From: Symbioplanes lichenis
Lineage (GTDB): Bacteria; Actinomycetota; Actinomycetes; Mycobacteriales; Micromonosporaceae
Assembly (NCBI RefSeq): GCF_030709675.1
Contig: NZ_JAUZQD010000002.1
Span: forward strand, 62,001 to 126,000
Direction of reading: 5' to 3'
DNA length: 64,000 nucleotides
Part shown: in pieces, positions 24,460 to 34,478 of the stretch
Numbering within the stretch: position 1 is the first letter of the stretch
Layout: the number at the start of each line of letters is the position of its first letter
Position numbers and translations under genes: made by a program
Notes under the pieces: model-generated
Database searches by the model: none
Seen by the model: only the letters and a program-made list of their open reading frames with translations
Told to the model about the DNA's origin: nothing

Positions 24460-26064
24460 TCAGCGCGGTGCGGCGACGACGAACCGGCCCTTGCCCGACT
24501 TCTTCGCCTCGTACATGGCCATGTCGGCCTCGCGCAGCACGTCGTCGGCGTCGTCGCCCGGGCGGTTGCGGGCGATCCCGACGCTCGCGCTCACCGTGGC
24601 CGGGCCCGCGCCGAGGTCGTACGGGCGGCCGATGACCTCGACGATCCGCTCCGCGGCGGCCCGGAAGTCCTCGGCGGACGCCAGCCGCTCGGTGATGACG
24701 GCGAACTCGTCGCCGCCGAAGCGGGCGATCGTGTCGCTCGCGCGCAGGCACCCGCGCAGCCGCTCCGCCACCTGGATGAGCAGCTCGTCCCCGGCGCCGT
24801 GCCCGAGCCGGTCGTTGACCTCCTTGAAGCCGTCGAGGTCGAGGAAGATCACCGCGAACGTGTGCCCGGTGCGCGCGTGGGTCAGCAGCGCGTGGGCCAC
24901 CCGCTCGTAGAACAGCACCCGGTTGGCCAGCCCGGTCAGCGGGTCGTGCAACGCCAGGTGCCGCAGCTCGCTCTCCCGCTCGCGCAGCCGCACCTCGACG
25001 GTCTCGCGCCGGGCGATGTCCTCGCGCAGGTCGGCGGTCGCCCGTTCGACCTGGGTCACCGCCCGGTTGCGGGCCCCGGCCAGCAGCCCGACCAGCAGGG
25101 CCAGGATCAGCGTCACGCCGATGCAGGCCCCGATCGCCACGGCCGTGAGCTCGTGGTCGGAGTTGTGGCGCAGACGGCTGGTGGGCAGCAGCGTCAGCCG
25201 CCACACCCGCTGGCCGACACTGATCGCGCGTTCGCGTACCAGGGATCGGTCGGGGTCGAGGGTGCCCACGTCGGCGCTGGCGATGACCACCGCGCCGGAC
25301 ACCGACGCCTCGTCGAGGATCACGCGCACCATGCCCTCGGCGCGCTCGCTGAGCGTACGGTCCAGGAAGTCCTTGCCGTGCACGCCCATGACCAGCCACC
25401 CGCGGAAGACGCCGGTGCGGGTCCGTACCGGCGCGACCAGGCTGAACGAGGCCTGCTGGCGCGCCGCCGGCAGGCTGCGGTCCTTGAGGAGCACGTACGA
25501 GCGGGTGGTGGCCAGCAGCCCGGTGGACCGCGCGACCGTCATGGTCTCGACCAGCTCCGGCACCGTGCTTGTGTCCGCGCCGGGCGTCGCCGCCGGGGAT
25601 CCGTCGACCGACTGCGAGTAGACGACGAAGGCGTGGTCCTCCCGGGCGCCGACCGGCCGCAGCGTGAGTCCCGTGGCGCCCTCGGCCCGCCAGTAACGCT
25701 GGATCGGGGCGAACTCGTCGGCGGAGGCGGGCACCACGAAGGCGAAACCGGACACGCCGGGGAAGCGATCGGCCTCGAGACCGCCGGTGATGTCGGTGAA
25801 GTCGTCGCGGCTCAGGTCGCCCTGGGCGGCGAGGGCCCGGGACAGGTCGGTGAGGGTGCCGCCGTACCGCTCGACCTCGGCCGAGACGCCGGAGCCGACG
25901 TCGGACGCGTACCGGTTCATGGACTGGGCGGCGTAGCGCTCCTCGGCGCGCTCGAGGGCGTAGCCGACGACGCCGGTCACGACGCCCCCGGCGACCAGCA
26001 CCGCAGCCACCAGCAGCACCACGACCCAGGAGCGTCCGGTGCGGGGGCCCGCGGTCCACCTCAC
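24460..26064 (-). CDS. Membrane diguanylate cyclase (CHASE-GGDEF)
   Basis: 534 residues. TM1 (WVVVLLVAAVLVAGGVVTGV) and TM2 near residue 310 (AVAIGACIGVTLILALLVGL) bracket a periplasm-type CHASE sensor domain (GVSGFAFVVPAS, FVVYSQSVDG, LVAPVRTRTGVFRGWLVMGV). A short coiled coil leads to a GGDEF domain with RFGGDEFAV, and RASD five residues before it matches the product-inhibition I-site RxxD. Expected to make cyclic di-GMP, which controls development in actinomycetes. Start GTG 26062-26064 has GGAGGAGC upstream. The active-site motif is intact and no EAL domain is present. Confidence 0.92.
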   Translation of the reverse strand: MRWTAGPRTGRSWVVVLLVAAVLVAGGVVTGVVGYALERAEERYAAQSMNRYASDVGSGVSAEVERYGGTLTDLSRALAAQGDLSRDDFTDITGGLEADRFPGVSGFAFVVPASADEFAPIQRYWRAEGATGLTLRPVGAREDHAFVVYSQSVDGSPAATPGADTSTVPELVETMTVARSTGLLATTRSYVLLKDRSLPAARQQASFSLVAPVRTRTGVFRGWLVMGVHGKDFLDRTLSERAEGMVRVILDEASVSGAVVIASADVGTLDPDRSLVRERAISVGQRVWRLTLLPTSRLRHNSDHELTAVAIGACIGVTLILALLVGLLAGARNRAVTQVERATADLREDIARRETVEVRLRERESELRHLALHDPLTGLANRVLFYERVAHALLTHARTGHTFAVIFLDLDGFKEVNDRLGHGAGDELLIQVAERLRGCLRASDTIARFGGDEFAVITERLASAEDFRAAAERIVEVIGRPYDLGAGPATVSASVGIARNRPGDDADDVLREADMAMYEAKKSGKGRFVVAAPR

Positions 26065-26227
26065 GCTCCTCCGTTCGGCGCTCCCGGCGATCTCCTGAGC
26101 CGCGCGCCACCGGCGTCACTTTCCTGCCCTCCTGGGGGAAGTTGCCCGGTTCGCGCTTGGGAGCGATCCCAGCGGGGTAGAACGGGCCTCGTCCCTGACC
26201 GATCACGAGACCAGGAGCCCGCACCGC

Positions 26228-26407
26228 ATGGTTCCCGACAGCATGGCCGCCCCGCAGTTCCGGGCCGAGAACGCCGGCGACCAGGACCCCGTCGTCCTGA
26301 CCGCCGACCACAGCGACGAGGCGATGCTCCGCCTCCGCCACCCCTTCCAGGCGCCGCTGACGGGCCCGGACTCCGGGGTCGTCGCATCTGCGGGCTCCGT
26401 GGGGTGA
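26228..26407 (+). CDS. Possible small protein, 59 residues
   Basis: An open frame MVPDSMAAPQ...VVASAGSVG with very high GC at third codon positions, as in neighbouring real genes. CAGGAG lies about 11 nt upstream of the ATG. No family is recognised. An inverted repeat TGGGAGCGATCCCA (near 26159-26172) and a TAGAAC hexamer precede it. A 69-residue open frame on the other strand covers the same bases but lacks a ribosome site. Could equally be non-coding. Confidence 0.4.
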   Translation: MVPDSMAAPQFRAENAGDQDPVVLTADHSDEAMLRLRHPFQAPLTGPDSGVVASAGSVG

Positions 26408-26474
26408 TGCACGTCTTATAAGCGGGGCCCCAGCGGTGCTGCGTGTCGCAGATGCGGCCGGTAGGGTGAGCGCC

Positions 26475-26894
26475 GTGACGACGTTTCGCATCGGCGAGGC
26501 CGCCGATCTGCTCGGCGTCAGCGCGGACACCGTGCGCCGCTGGGTGGATGCCGGGCGGCTCACCGCGCTGCGTGACGAGCACGGCCATCGGCAGATCGAC
26601 GGCGCCGAGCTGGCCGCGTTCGTCCGGGGCCAGGCCCGCGAGGCCGAGCTCGGCGGCGAGTCGTCGGCCCGCAACCGGCTGCGCGGCATCGTGACCGCCG
26701 TGGTCAAGGACACCGTCATGGCCCAGGTCGACATCCAGGCCGGCCCGTTCCGGGTGGTGTCGCTCATGAGCCGGGAGGCCGCCGACGAGCTGGACCTGCG
26801 GGTCGGTTGCGTGGCCGTGGCCGTCATCAAGTCGACCACGGTGGTGGTGGAGCGATCCGCCCCGGCCGTGGCACCCCGGGGGAGGACCAGTTGA
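26475..26894 (+). CDS. HTH-TOBE (Mop) molybdate-responsive regulator
   Basis: 139 residues. N-terminal MerR/BldC-like HTH (FRIGEAADLLGVSADTVRRW, then RLTALRDEHGHRQID, residues 1-45) followed by a Mop/TOBE domain (RNRLRGIVTAVVKDTVMAQV, GCVAVAVIKSTTVVVER) that binds oxyanions such as molybdate in relatives. It replaces ModE here: the gene overlaps modA by 4 nt and leads the mod operon. Start GTG 26475 lies 7 nt after TAGGGT (26462-26467), consistent with a leaderless mRNA. Autoregulation and repression of modABC by molybdate is inferred. Confidence 0.88.
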   Translation: MTTFRIGEAADLLGVSADTVRRWVDAGRLTALRDEHGHRQIDGAELAAFVRGQAREAELGGESSARNRLRGIVTAVVKDTVMAQVDIQAGPFRVVSLMSREAADELDLRVGCVAVAVIKSTTVVVERSAPAVAPRGRTS

Positions 26895-27649
26895 GGACAC
26901 TGCGGGCCGGGCTTGCCCTGCTCATCGCGTTCGGCGCGGCCGGTTGTGGTGACGACGACACGAGCGCGGCGGTGACCGGCCAGGTGTCGGTGTTCGCGGC
27001 CGCGTCGCTGACCGAGTCGTTCACCACCATCGGCAAGCAGTTCGAGGCGGCGCACCCGGGCACCACCGTCACCTTCAACTTCGCCGGCAGCTCGGCGCTG
27101 GCGACGCAGATCAACGAAGGTGCCCCGGCCGACGTGTTCGCCTCGGCGGCGCCGAAGAACATGGCCACCGTGACCGACGCCGGCAACGCCTCCGGCGCCC
27201 CGGTCACCTTCGCGCGGAACCAGCTGGTGATCGCGACCGGCAAGGGCGATCCGAAGACGATCGCCGGGCTCGCCGACCTGACCAAGCCCGGTCTCAAGGT
27301 GGCGCTGTGCGCCGAGGCGGTGCCGTGCGGCGCGGCCGCGAAGACGGCGCTGGACGCGGCCGGGGTGAAGCTGACCCCGGTCACCCTCGAGCAGGACGTC
27401 AAGGCCGCTCTGTCCAAGGTGAAGCTGGGCGAGGTCGACGCGGCGCTGGTCTACCGCACCGACGCGAAGGCCGCCGCGGCCGACGTCGACGCGGTCGAGT
27501 TTCCCGAGTCGGCCCAGGCGGTCAACGACTATCCGATCGTGGTGCTCAAGGAGGCGAAGAACCCGGCCGGGGCGCAGGCCTTCGTCGACTATGTGGGGTC
27601 CGCCGACGGCGAGAAGGTGCTGACGGAAGCCGGCTTCCAGGCGCCCTGA
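26891..27649 (+). CDS. modA: Molybdate ABC transporter substrate-binding lipoprotein ModA
   Basis: 252 residues. A short signal peptide ends in a lipobox-like FGAAGC, so the mature protein is a lipoprotein at Cys ~18. The body shows the ModA pattern: VSVFAAASLTESFTTIGKQF, TFNFAGSSALATQINEGAPA, DVFASAAPKNM, and a C-terminal segment DAALVYRTDAKAA. It captures molybdate or tungstate outside the membrane. Start is TTG 26891 in the TTGA overlap with the regulator stop, preceded by GGGGGAGGA; this removes the spurious upstream extension. modB starts 6 bp after its stop. Confidence 0.93.
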   Translation: MRTLRAGLALLIAFGAAGCGDDDTSAAVTGQVSVFAAASLTESFTTIGKQFEAAHPGTTVTFNFAGSSALATQINEGAPADVFASAAPKNMATVTDAGNASGAPVTFARNQLVIATGKGDPKTIAGLADLTKPGLKVALCAEAVPCGAAAKTALDAAGVKLTPVTLEQDVKAALSKVKLGEVDAALVYRTDAKAAAADVDAVEFPESAQAVNDYPIVVLKEAKNPAGAQAFVDYVGSADGEKVLTEAGFQAP

Positions 27650-27654
27650 CCGCG

Positions 27655-28451
27655 ATGACCCGTACCCCGAAAGGCGGCCGCGTGCCGCTGCCGCTGCTGC
27701 TGCCCGCCGTGCTGGGTCTGGTCTTCCTGATCCTGCCGGTGATCGGGCTGCTGGCCCGGGTGCCCTGGGCGACTCTGCCGCACCGGCTGACCTCGCCCGA
27801 GGTCCTCGACGCGCTGCGCCTGTCGGTGCTCACCGCGACGGCGGCCACCGTGTGCTGCCTGGTGCTCGGGGTGCCGCTGGCGTGGCTGCTGGCCCGGGTC
27901 ACCTTTCCCGGCCGCCGGATCGTCCGGGCGCTGATCACCGTGCCGCTGGTGCTGCCGCCGGTGGTCGGCGGCATCGCGCTGCTCCTGGCCCTGGGCCGCC
28001 GCGGCCTGGTCGGCCAGTGGCTCGACGAGACCTTCGGCATCGCGCTGCCGTTCACCACGGCCGGCGTGGTGGTCGCCGAGTCGTTCGTGGCCCTGCCGTT
28101 CCTGGTCATCGCGGTCGAGGGCGCCCTGCGCGGGGCCGACGTGCGCTACGAGGAGGCCGCGGCCACGCTGGGCGCCGGCCGGTGGACCACCTTCACCCAC
28201 GTCACGCTGCCGCTGGTGGGCCCCGGCATCGCGGCCGGCGCGGTGCTGTGCTGGGCCCGGGCGCTGGGCGAGTTCGGTGCCACCATCACCTTCGCGGGCA
28301 ACTTCCCGGGCGTCACCCAGACGATGCCGCTGGCGGTCTATCAGACGATGGAGAGCGGCGACCTGGACGGCGCGGTCGTGCTCAGTCTCATCCTGCTGGC
28401 GGTCTCGGTCACCGTCCTCGCCGCCCTCCGCGACCGCTGGCTGACGGCACC

Positions 28452-28455
<4 letters not shown>
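27655..28455 (+). CDS. modB: Molybdate ABC transporter permease ModB
   Basis: 266 residues with about six transmembrane helices. The cytoplasmic EAA loop reads YEEAAATLGAGRWTTFTHVT followed by LPLVGPGIAAG, as in ModB/CysT permeases, and the substrate-path region has ALGEFGATITFAGNFPGVTQ, a strong ModB signature. Forms the membrane channel of the molybdate importer. Start ATG 27655; its stop overlaps the start of modC by 4 nt (ATGA), so subunit synthesis is coupled. Confidence 0.93.
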
Positions 28456-29492
<1,037 letters not shown>

Positions 29493-29509
29493 GTTCTCCA
29501 GGGCCGATC

Positions 29510-29538
29510 TTGCGCGGCGGCCCCGGGATGAGCAGGCT
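29510..29538 (+). promoter_or_regulatory. Candidate promoter of the nhaA fusion gene
   Basis: -35 TTGCGC at 29510-29515, 17-bp spacer, -10 CAGGCT at 29533-29538. Seven bases separate it from the GTG at 29546, so transcription would start at the start codon. Confidence 0.5.
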
Positions 29539-29545
29539 GGGGGCC

Positions 29546-31447
29546 GTGAGTGTGAGCCCCGGCGCGGAACTGCGCGGACGAACCCCGTGGAGCCGCCAGC
29601 TGGCCGGCCCGTTGCGCGCTTTCCTGCGTACGGAAGCCGGCAGCGCGGGTGTCCTCGTGGCCGCCATCGCCGCCGCCCTGATCTGGGCGAACGTGGACGT
29701 CGCGTCCTACGAGGCGGTGTGGGGCACCGAGCTGGCCGTGCGGCTGGGCGGGCACGGCATCGGCGAGGAGTTGCGGACCTGGGTCAACAGCGGGTTGATG
29801 ACGCTGTTCTTCCTGGTCGTGGGGCTGGAGGCGCGTCGCGAGTTCGACCTCGGGGAGCTGCGCGACCGGCGCCGGTTCGTGCTGCCGAGCCTGGCCGGGC
29901 TGGCCGGGATGCTGTTGCCGGTGCTCGTCTACCTGGCCTTCACCGGGGGCGGGCCGGACGCGCACGGCTGGGGCGTCGCGATGTCGACCGACACCGCGCT
30001 CGCGCTGGGCCTGCTCGCGCTGATCGGCCGCAACGTCCCCGACCAGGTACGCGTCTTCCTCCTCACCGTCTTCGTCGTCGACGACCTGGTGGCCCTCGTG
30101 GTGATCGCCGTCGTCTACAGCGAGGAGATCGACCTCATGGCGCTGGCCGTCGCCGCGGTCGCGTTCGCCGTGTTCGTGGCCATGCGCTACCTCGGCGTCC
30201 GCGCCTACCCCGTCTACGCCCTGGTCGGCGTGGCGCTGTGGGCGGCCATGATGGGCAGCGGCGTCGACCCCGTGGTCGCGGGGCTGGCGATGGGCCTGAC
30301 CGCCGTCGCGTACAGCCCTGCCCGGGCCACCCTCGAGGAGGCCAGCGGGCTGTTCAAGCTGTTCCGCGAGCAGCCCACGCCGGAGATCGCCCGGTCGGCG
30401 GCCATCGGGGTGATCGAGACGCTGTCGCCCAACGACCGGTTGCAGCGGCGCTTCCACCCGTGGTCGAGCTATGTCATCGTGCCGCTGTTCGGGCTGGCCA
30501 ACGCCGGGATCGTGCTCGACGGGGGCACGCTGGCCCGGGCCTACACGTCCCCGGTGACGTGGGGCGTCATCGCCGGCTACCTGGTCGGCAAGCCGATCGC
30601 CGTGGTCGGGGTGTCGGCGCTGCTCACGTGGCTGTCCGGCGGGCGCGTCCGGCCCGGCGTGGGCTGGGCCGCGGTGCTGGGCAGCGGCACGATCGCGGGC
30701 ATCGGCTTCACGGTGTCCCTGCTCATCGCCGCACTCGCCTTCACCGGCCCGGAGCTGGCCGACGCGAAGATCGGGGTGCTGTCCGCGGCGGCCGGGGCGT
30801 CGGCGCTGACGTGGGCGGTGTTCCGGGTCACGCGGCTGCTGCCCCCGGCGCGCCGGGCCCGGCTGCTGCTCGGCGCCACGGAGGACCTCGTCGACCTGAT
30901 CCCCGAGGTCGATCCGGAGCGCGACCACTGCCGGGGGCCGGCCGACGCGTCGGTCACCGTGGTCGAGTACGGGGACTTCCAGTGCCCGTACTGCGGTCAG
31001 GCGGAGCCCGCCGTGCGCGACCTGATCACCGACACTGACCTGCGCTATGTCTGGCGGCACCTGCCGCTGCCGGACGTGCACCCGCAGGCCGAGCTCGCGG
31101 CGGAGGCGGCCGAGGCCGCGGCGGCCCAGGGCCGCTTCTGGGAGATGCACGACCGGCTGCTCGCGCACCAGGACCACCTGCGGGTGACCGACCTGATCCG
31201 GTACGCCGAGGAGCTCGGACTCGACGCCGAGCGCTTCCACACCGAGCTGACCTCCCGGCTGCACCGGGACCGGGTCGCCGAGGACGTGGACTCGGCCGAC
31301 CTCAGCGGGGTCTCGGGCACGCCGACGTTCTTCATCAACGGGCGCCGGCACTACGGTGCCTACGACATCGCGACCCTGCAGCACGAGGTCAAGATCGCCC
31401 GGGTCCGGGCCGGTTTTTCCCGGACGGAGCCGGTCGAACCGGGCTAG
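29546..31447 (+). CDS. nhaA: NhaA-type Na+/H+ antiporter fused to a DsbA/thioredoxin-like domain
   Basis: 633 residues. Residues ~20-405 are NhaA: WVNSGLMTLFFLVVGLEARR, MSTDTALALGLLALIGRNVP and the ion-site motif FVVDDLVALVVIAVVY with the paired Asp. Residues ~440-625 are a DsbA-like thioredoxin domain with CPYC in VEYGDFQCPYCGQAEPAV and a cis-Pro segment SGVSGTPTFFINGRRHYGAY. Such fusions are known in actinobacteria; why an antiporter carries a disulfide-type domain is unclear. Start GTG 29546 fits the promoter above; an ATG 18 nt upstream (29528) would precede the predicted transcription start. The stop codon TAG lies inside the next promoter hexamer TAGCCT. Confidence 0.9.
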   Translation: MSVSPGAELRGRTPWSRQLAGPLRAFLRTEAGSAGVLVAAIAAALIWANVDVASYEAVWGTELAVRLGGHGIGEELRTWVNSGLMTLFFLVVGLEARREFDLGELRDRRRFVLPSLAGLAGMLLPVLVYLAFTGGGPDAHGWGVAMSTDTALALGLLALIGRNVPDQVRVFLLTVFVVDDLVALVVIAVVYSEEIDLMALAVAAVAFAVFVAMRYLGVRAYPVYALVGVALWAAMMGSGVDPVVAGLAMGLTAVAYSPARATLEEASGLFKLFREQPTPEIARSAAIGVIETLSPNDRLQRRFHPWSSYVIVPLFGLANAGIVLDGGTLARAYTSPVTWGVIAGYLVGKPIAVVGVSALLTWLSGGRVRPGVGWAAVLGSGTIAGIGFTVSLLIAALAFTGPELADAKIGVLSAAAGASALTWAVFRVTRLLPPARRARLLLGATEDLVDLIPEVDPERDHCRGPADASVTVVEYGDFQCPYCGQAEPAVRDLITDTDLRYVWRHLPLPDVHPQAELAAEAAEAAAAQGRFWEMHDRLLAHQDHLRVTDLIRYAEELGLDAERFHTELTSRLHRDRVAEDVDSADLSGVSGTPTFFINGRRHYGAYDIATLQHEVKIARVRAGFSRTEPVEPG

Positions 31448-31457
31448 CCTGCAACCG

Positions 31458-32510
31458 ATGGCCGGAAATCGGGCGCCCACGATCTACGACGTCGCCCGCC
31501 ACGCCGGCGTGGCCGCGTCGACCGTCTCGCGTGCCTTCTCCCGGCCCGGCCGGGTCGCCCCGGCCACCGTCGGCAGGATCCTCGCCGCCGCGGACGAGCT
31601 CGGCTACCGCCTCAACCCGCTGGCCCGCGCGGTCACCACCGGCCGGACGGCGATGATCGCGCTCGTGGTCACCGACGTCGCCTGTCCCTACACGGCGGGC
31701 ATGCTGCGCGGCGCCCAGACCGCCGCGGCCGAGGCGGGCTATTCCACGATCCTGGCCGACCTGGCCTGCCCGGAGGCCGCCGCCGACCTCGACCGCGTCG
31801 TCGCCAGCGTCGACGGCCTGGTGATCGCCGCGCCCCGCCTGCCCGACGAGGAGGTACGCCGCCTGGCCGCCGAGCGCCCGCTGGTGCTCCTCGACCGCGT
31901 CCTGCCCGGCCTCCCGGGCGTGGTGCCCGACGTGCCCGGTGGCATGCGGGCCGCCGTCGCGCACCTGGCCGCCCTCGGCCACGAGCTGGTCACCTATGTC
32001 GCCGGCCCCGAGGGCACCTGGCCGGACGGCATCCGGCGCCGGGCCCTGCGCCAGGCGGGCAGCGAGCACGGCGTCCAGTGCCGGGGCATCGGCCCGTTCC
32101 CCGCGACGCTGGCCGGGGGCCTGGCCGCGGCGGGCGACCTGCTGAGCCGGCCCACCACCGCCGTCGTCGCCCACGACGACCTCATCGCCGCGGGCCTGAT
32201 CCACGCCCTGACCGCGCGCGGCATCCTGGTCCCGCAAGAGGTCAGCGTGATCGGCTTCGGCAACGTCGCCGCGGGCGCGCTGATCACCCCGGGCCTGACG
32301 ACCGTGGCGGCGCCGCTGCGGCTGATGGGCGACACGGCCGTGCGGTCGCTGCTGTCCCGGCTGGGTGGCGCCGAGGTGCCGGACGAGCCGGCCGTCCTGC
32401 CGGTGCGCCTGGTGACCCGCGGCTCGACCGCCCACCGCCGGCTCAACCGCACGGCCCCGGGCGGACCGGTCGTGGTCGCCGGCTCGGGCACCTTCCTGCC
32501 CACTAGCTGA
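31458..32510 (+). CDS. LacI-family transcriptional regulator
   Basis: 350 residues. N-terminal LacI HTH (PTIYDVARHAGVAASTVSRA, then LGYRLNPLARAVTTGRT hinge) followed by a periplasmic-binding-protein-like sensor (MIALVVTDVACPYTAGMLRG, TTAVVAHDDLIAAGLIHAL, VSVIGFGNVAAGALITPGLT). Normally represses sugar-uptake or glycosidase genes until a sugar ligand binds. ATG 31458 sits 7 nt after TAGCCT (31445-31450) with no ribosome site, suggesting a leaderless mRNA. It has no obvious sugar operon beside it. A LacI-type palindrome at 57991 is a possible but untested target of some LacI protein. Confidence 0.9.
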   Translation: MAGNRAPTIYDVARHAGVAASTVSRAFSRPGRVAPATVGRILAAADELGYRLNPLARAVTTGRTAMIALVVTDVACPYTAGMLRGAQTAAAEAGYSTILADLACPEAAADLDRVVASVDGLVIAAPRLPDEEVRRLAAERPLVLLDRVLPGLPGVVPDVPGGMRAAVAHLAALGHELVTYVAGPEGTWPDGIRRRALRQAGSEHGVQCRGIGPFPATLAGGLAAAGDLLSRPTTAVVAHDDLIAAGLIHALTARGILVPQEVSVIGFGNVAAGALITPGLTTVAAPLRLMGDTAVRSLLSRLGGAEVPDEPAVLPVRLVTRGSTAHRRLNRTAPGGPVVVAGSGTFLPTS

Positions 32511-32526
32511 CCGGACCGCGGTCCGG
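32511..32526. terminator. Perfect 16-bp palindrome between convergent genes
   Basis: CCGGACCGCGGTCCGG directly follows the LacI stop codon and precedes the convergent methyltransferase stop by 42 bp. It could form an extrusion hairpin acting as a bidirectional terminator, though the loop would be minimal and no T tract is present. Confidence 0.35.
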
Positions 32527-32568
32527 CTCAGCCTGCGGCGCTCGATCCGGCGGGCCTCGCGCGCCTGA

Positions 32569-33258
32569 TCAGCGGTGATCCGGGTCGCGCCAGACGAGGG
32601 CGCACGCGAACGGGTCGACGGTGTCGGCGAACTCGGCCCCGGCGAACACGCCCGCGTAGCGGCGGTGGAAGTCCGGCCGGGTCAGCGGCTGGTTCAGCCG
32701 GGCGTGCCGCATCCACACGGGGTGCTGGCGCAGCCGGAGGACAGTCCACGCGTCGCTGATCGACCGCCTCCGGCGCAGAGTGCGTACGGCATCGGTCAGG
32801 CCCCACCACCGGTGCATCAGCAGCGCCCGCGGACCGGGCGAGACAATGTCCACGATCACCGCCGTGCCGCCCGGCGCGACCAGCGACCGGACGTGCCGCA
32901 GCACCACCTCGACGTCGTGCTGGGCGAACAGGTGGAACAGCGTGTTGACCGACAATACCACGTCGAACCGGCCGTCCTCGTCCGGCGAGACGTCGAGCAG
33001 GCTGCCGATCCGGTACTCGACGGTGGGGCGGGCGCGTTCCACCCGGGCGATCGCGACTTCCCGCTCGGCGATGTCCACGGCGAGGACATGGGCGCAGCGG
33101 TCCGCCAGCAAGCCGGTGAACCGCCCGGAGCCGCACCCCAGGTCCACCCCGCGGGCCCCGGCCGCCGGCAGCAGGCGGGCGAGGTGCGGCCGGTAGACCG
33201 CGTCGGTGATCTCGGCGTACCGCGCGTACAGCTCGGCGATCGGATCGAACAGCGCCAT
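32569..33258 (-). CDS. Class I SAM-dependent methyltransferase
   Basis: 229 residues. SAM-binding motif I is GVDLGCGSGRFTGLLADRC, motif II ends VLAVDIAEREVAIA and motif IV reads FDVVLSVNTLFHLFAQHDVE, typical of small-molecule methyltransferases (Methyltransf_11/25). The C-terminal part, with WVLR-type Trp/Arg-rich helices (HRWWGLTDAVRTLRRRRS), may form the substrate lid. Start ATG 33256-33258. Divergent from the amino-acid ABC operon (257 bp apart). No partner genes indicate a pathway; substrate unknown. Confidence 0.85.
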   Translation of the reverse strand: MALFDPIAELYARYAEITDAVYRPHLARLLPAAGARGVDLGCGSGRFTGLLADRCAHVLAVDIAEREVAIARVERARPTVEYRIGSLLDVSPDEDGRFDVVLSVNTLFHLFAQHDVEVVLRHVRSLVAPGGTAVIVDIVSPGPRALLMHRWWGLTDAVRTLRRRRSISDAWTVLRLRQHPVWMRHARLNQPLTRPDFHRRYAGVFAGAEFADTVDPFACALVWRDPDHR

Positions 33259-33424
33259 CCCCAGCCCAGACTCATCGAGGTGTCGATCGGCGTGATCCGC
33301 TGCTCCTTCCCGGAGCGCGGCGTGTGTGCGGATCGTAGAACCGGCCCGCGGGCGGGGTCCAGGAACGGGTCGCCTCGTCGACAGCCGGACCGTCGGTGAG
33401 GTCGACGACGGAGCGGGAGCGGTC

Positions 33425-33471
33425 GTGCGGGATCACCTCTTTGGCATGATAATTCTCCCGCACGGGTGATC
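33425..33471. other. Interleaved complementary segments (possible pseudoknot or operator) upstream of the ABC operon
   Basis: GTGCGGG (33425-33431) is complementary to CCCGCAC (33457-33463), and GATCACC (33431-33437) is complementary to GGTGATC (33465-33471). The order a-b-a'-b' cannot fold as nested stems and is either an H-type pseudoknot or two overlapping operator-like repeats. It lies about 45-90 bp before the ATG at 33516. No known riboswitch class is recognised. Confidence 0.4.
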
Positions 33472-33515
33472 TTGATGTGTCGTGACCACTGACGTCTGCC
33501 AGGAAGGGTCCCCCC

Positions 33516-34478
33516 ATGAGCTCTCTCCGTAGTCTGCCGGTACGCGTCGCCGTCGCCGGTCTCGCGGCCACCCTGGCCCTCACCGCCTGCGGCGGCCCGT
33601 CCGCACCCCAGCCCGGTGACAAGGCCGGCGGCGCGAGCGGCGGCTCGCCGACCGTCCCCGACACCTCGGCGATCCTCGCCGCCGTCACCAAGGACGACGC
33701 GCTCGCGAGCAAGATCCCGGCCGAGCTGGCCGGCGCGGGCGTGCTCAAGGTCGGCTCCTATGTGCAGTCGGCGCCGAACAACTTCTATGCCGCCGACGGC
33801 ACCACCGTGATCGGCTCCGACCACGACCTGATCACCGCGGTCGCCACGAAGCTCGGGCTGCGCATCGAGTACCAGAACCAGGACTTCGGCGCGCTGATCA
33901 CCAGCCTTCAGTCGGCGCGGGTGGACGTGACCATCGCGGCCATGAACGACACCGCCGAGCGGCAGAAGGCCATCGACTTCGTCGACTACCTGACCTCCGG
34001 CATCACCATCATGATCAAGAAGGGCAACCCGGCCGGGATCACCGGCCCGGACACGCTCTGCGGCAAGAAGATCGCCGTGGTCACCGGCACCAGCCAGCAG
34101 GAGTTCGCCGAGAGGACGAGCACCGACTGCCAGGCCAGGGGGCAGGCGGCCCTGGCCGTCACGGTCACCGACAGCGACAGCCAGAACCAGACCCAGCTGC
34201 GCACGGGCCGGATCGACGCCATCGTCAACGACCTGCCGAGCGCCGTCTACGTCTCCCGGACCACCCAGAACGGCGAGGCCTTCGAGGTCGTGCCGGGTGA
34301 CGTGATCGACGGCGCCCCGTACGGCATCGGGGTGAACAAGAGCAAGCCGCAGCTGCGCGACGCGATCGCCGGGGCCCTCGACGCGCTGATCGCGGACGGC
34401 ACGTACGGCAAGATCCTCGACGCGTGGGGCATCACCTCGGGCAGCCTGACCAAGGCCACCGTCAACGGCGGCAAGTGA
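33516..34478 (+). CDS. Amino-acid-type ABC transporter substrate-binding lipoprotein
   Basis: 320 residues. Lipoprotein signal peptide ending LALTACGG (lipobox LTAC). The body matches family 3 solute-binding proteins for polar amino acids: [96 protein letters not shown] 33516 follows AGGAAGGG. The stop overlaps the permease ATG (TGATG), starting a four-gene operon with permease, ATPase and a class V aminotransferase. Ligand is unknown; an amino acid or amine is expected from the family. Confidence 0.9.
   Translation: MSSLRSLPVRVAVAGLAATLALTACGGPSAPQPGDKAGGASGGSPTVPDTSAILAAVTKDDALASKIPAELAGAGVLKVGSYVQSAPNNFYAADGTTVIGSDHDLITAVATKLGLRIEYQNQDFGALITSLQSARVDVTIAAMNDTAERQKAIDFVDYLTSGITIMIKKGNPAGITGPDTLCGKKIAVVTGTSQQEFAERTSTDCQARGQAALAVTVTDSDSQNQTQLRTGRIDAIVNDLPSAVYVSRTTQNGEAFEVVPGDVIDGAPYGIGVNKSKPQLRDAIAGALDALIADGTYGKILDAWGITSGSLTKATVNGGK

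Noticed and set aside
26203..26412. 69-residue minus-strand frame opposite the small protein at 26228
   Set aside because: No ribosome site and lower third-position GC than the + strand reading.
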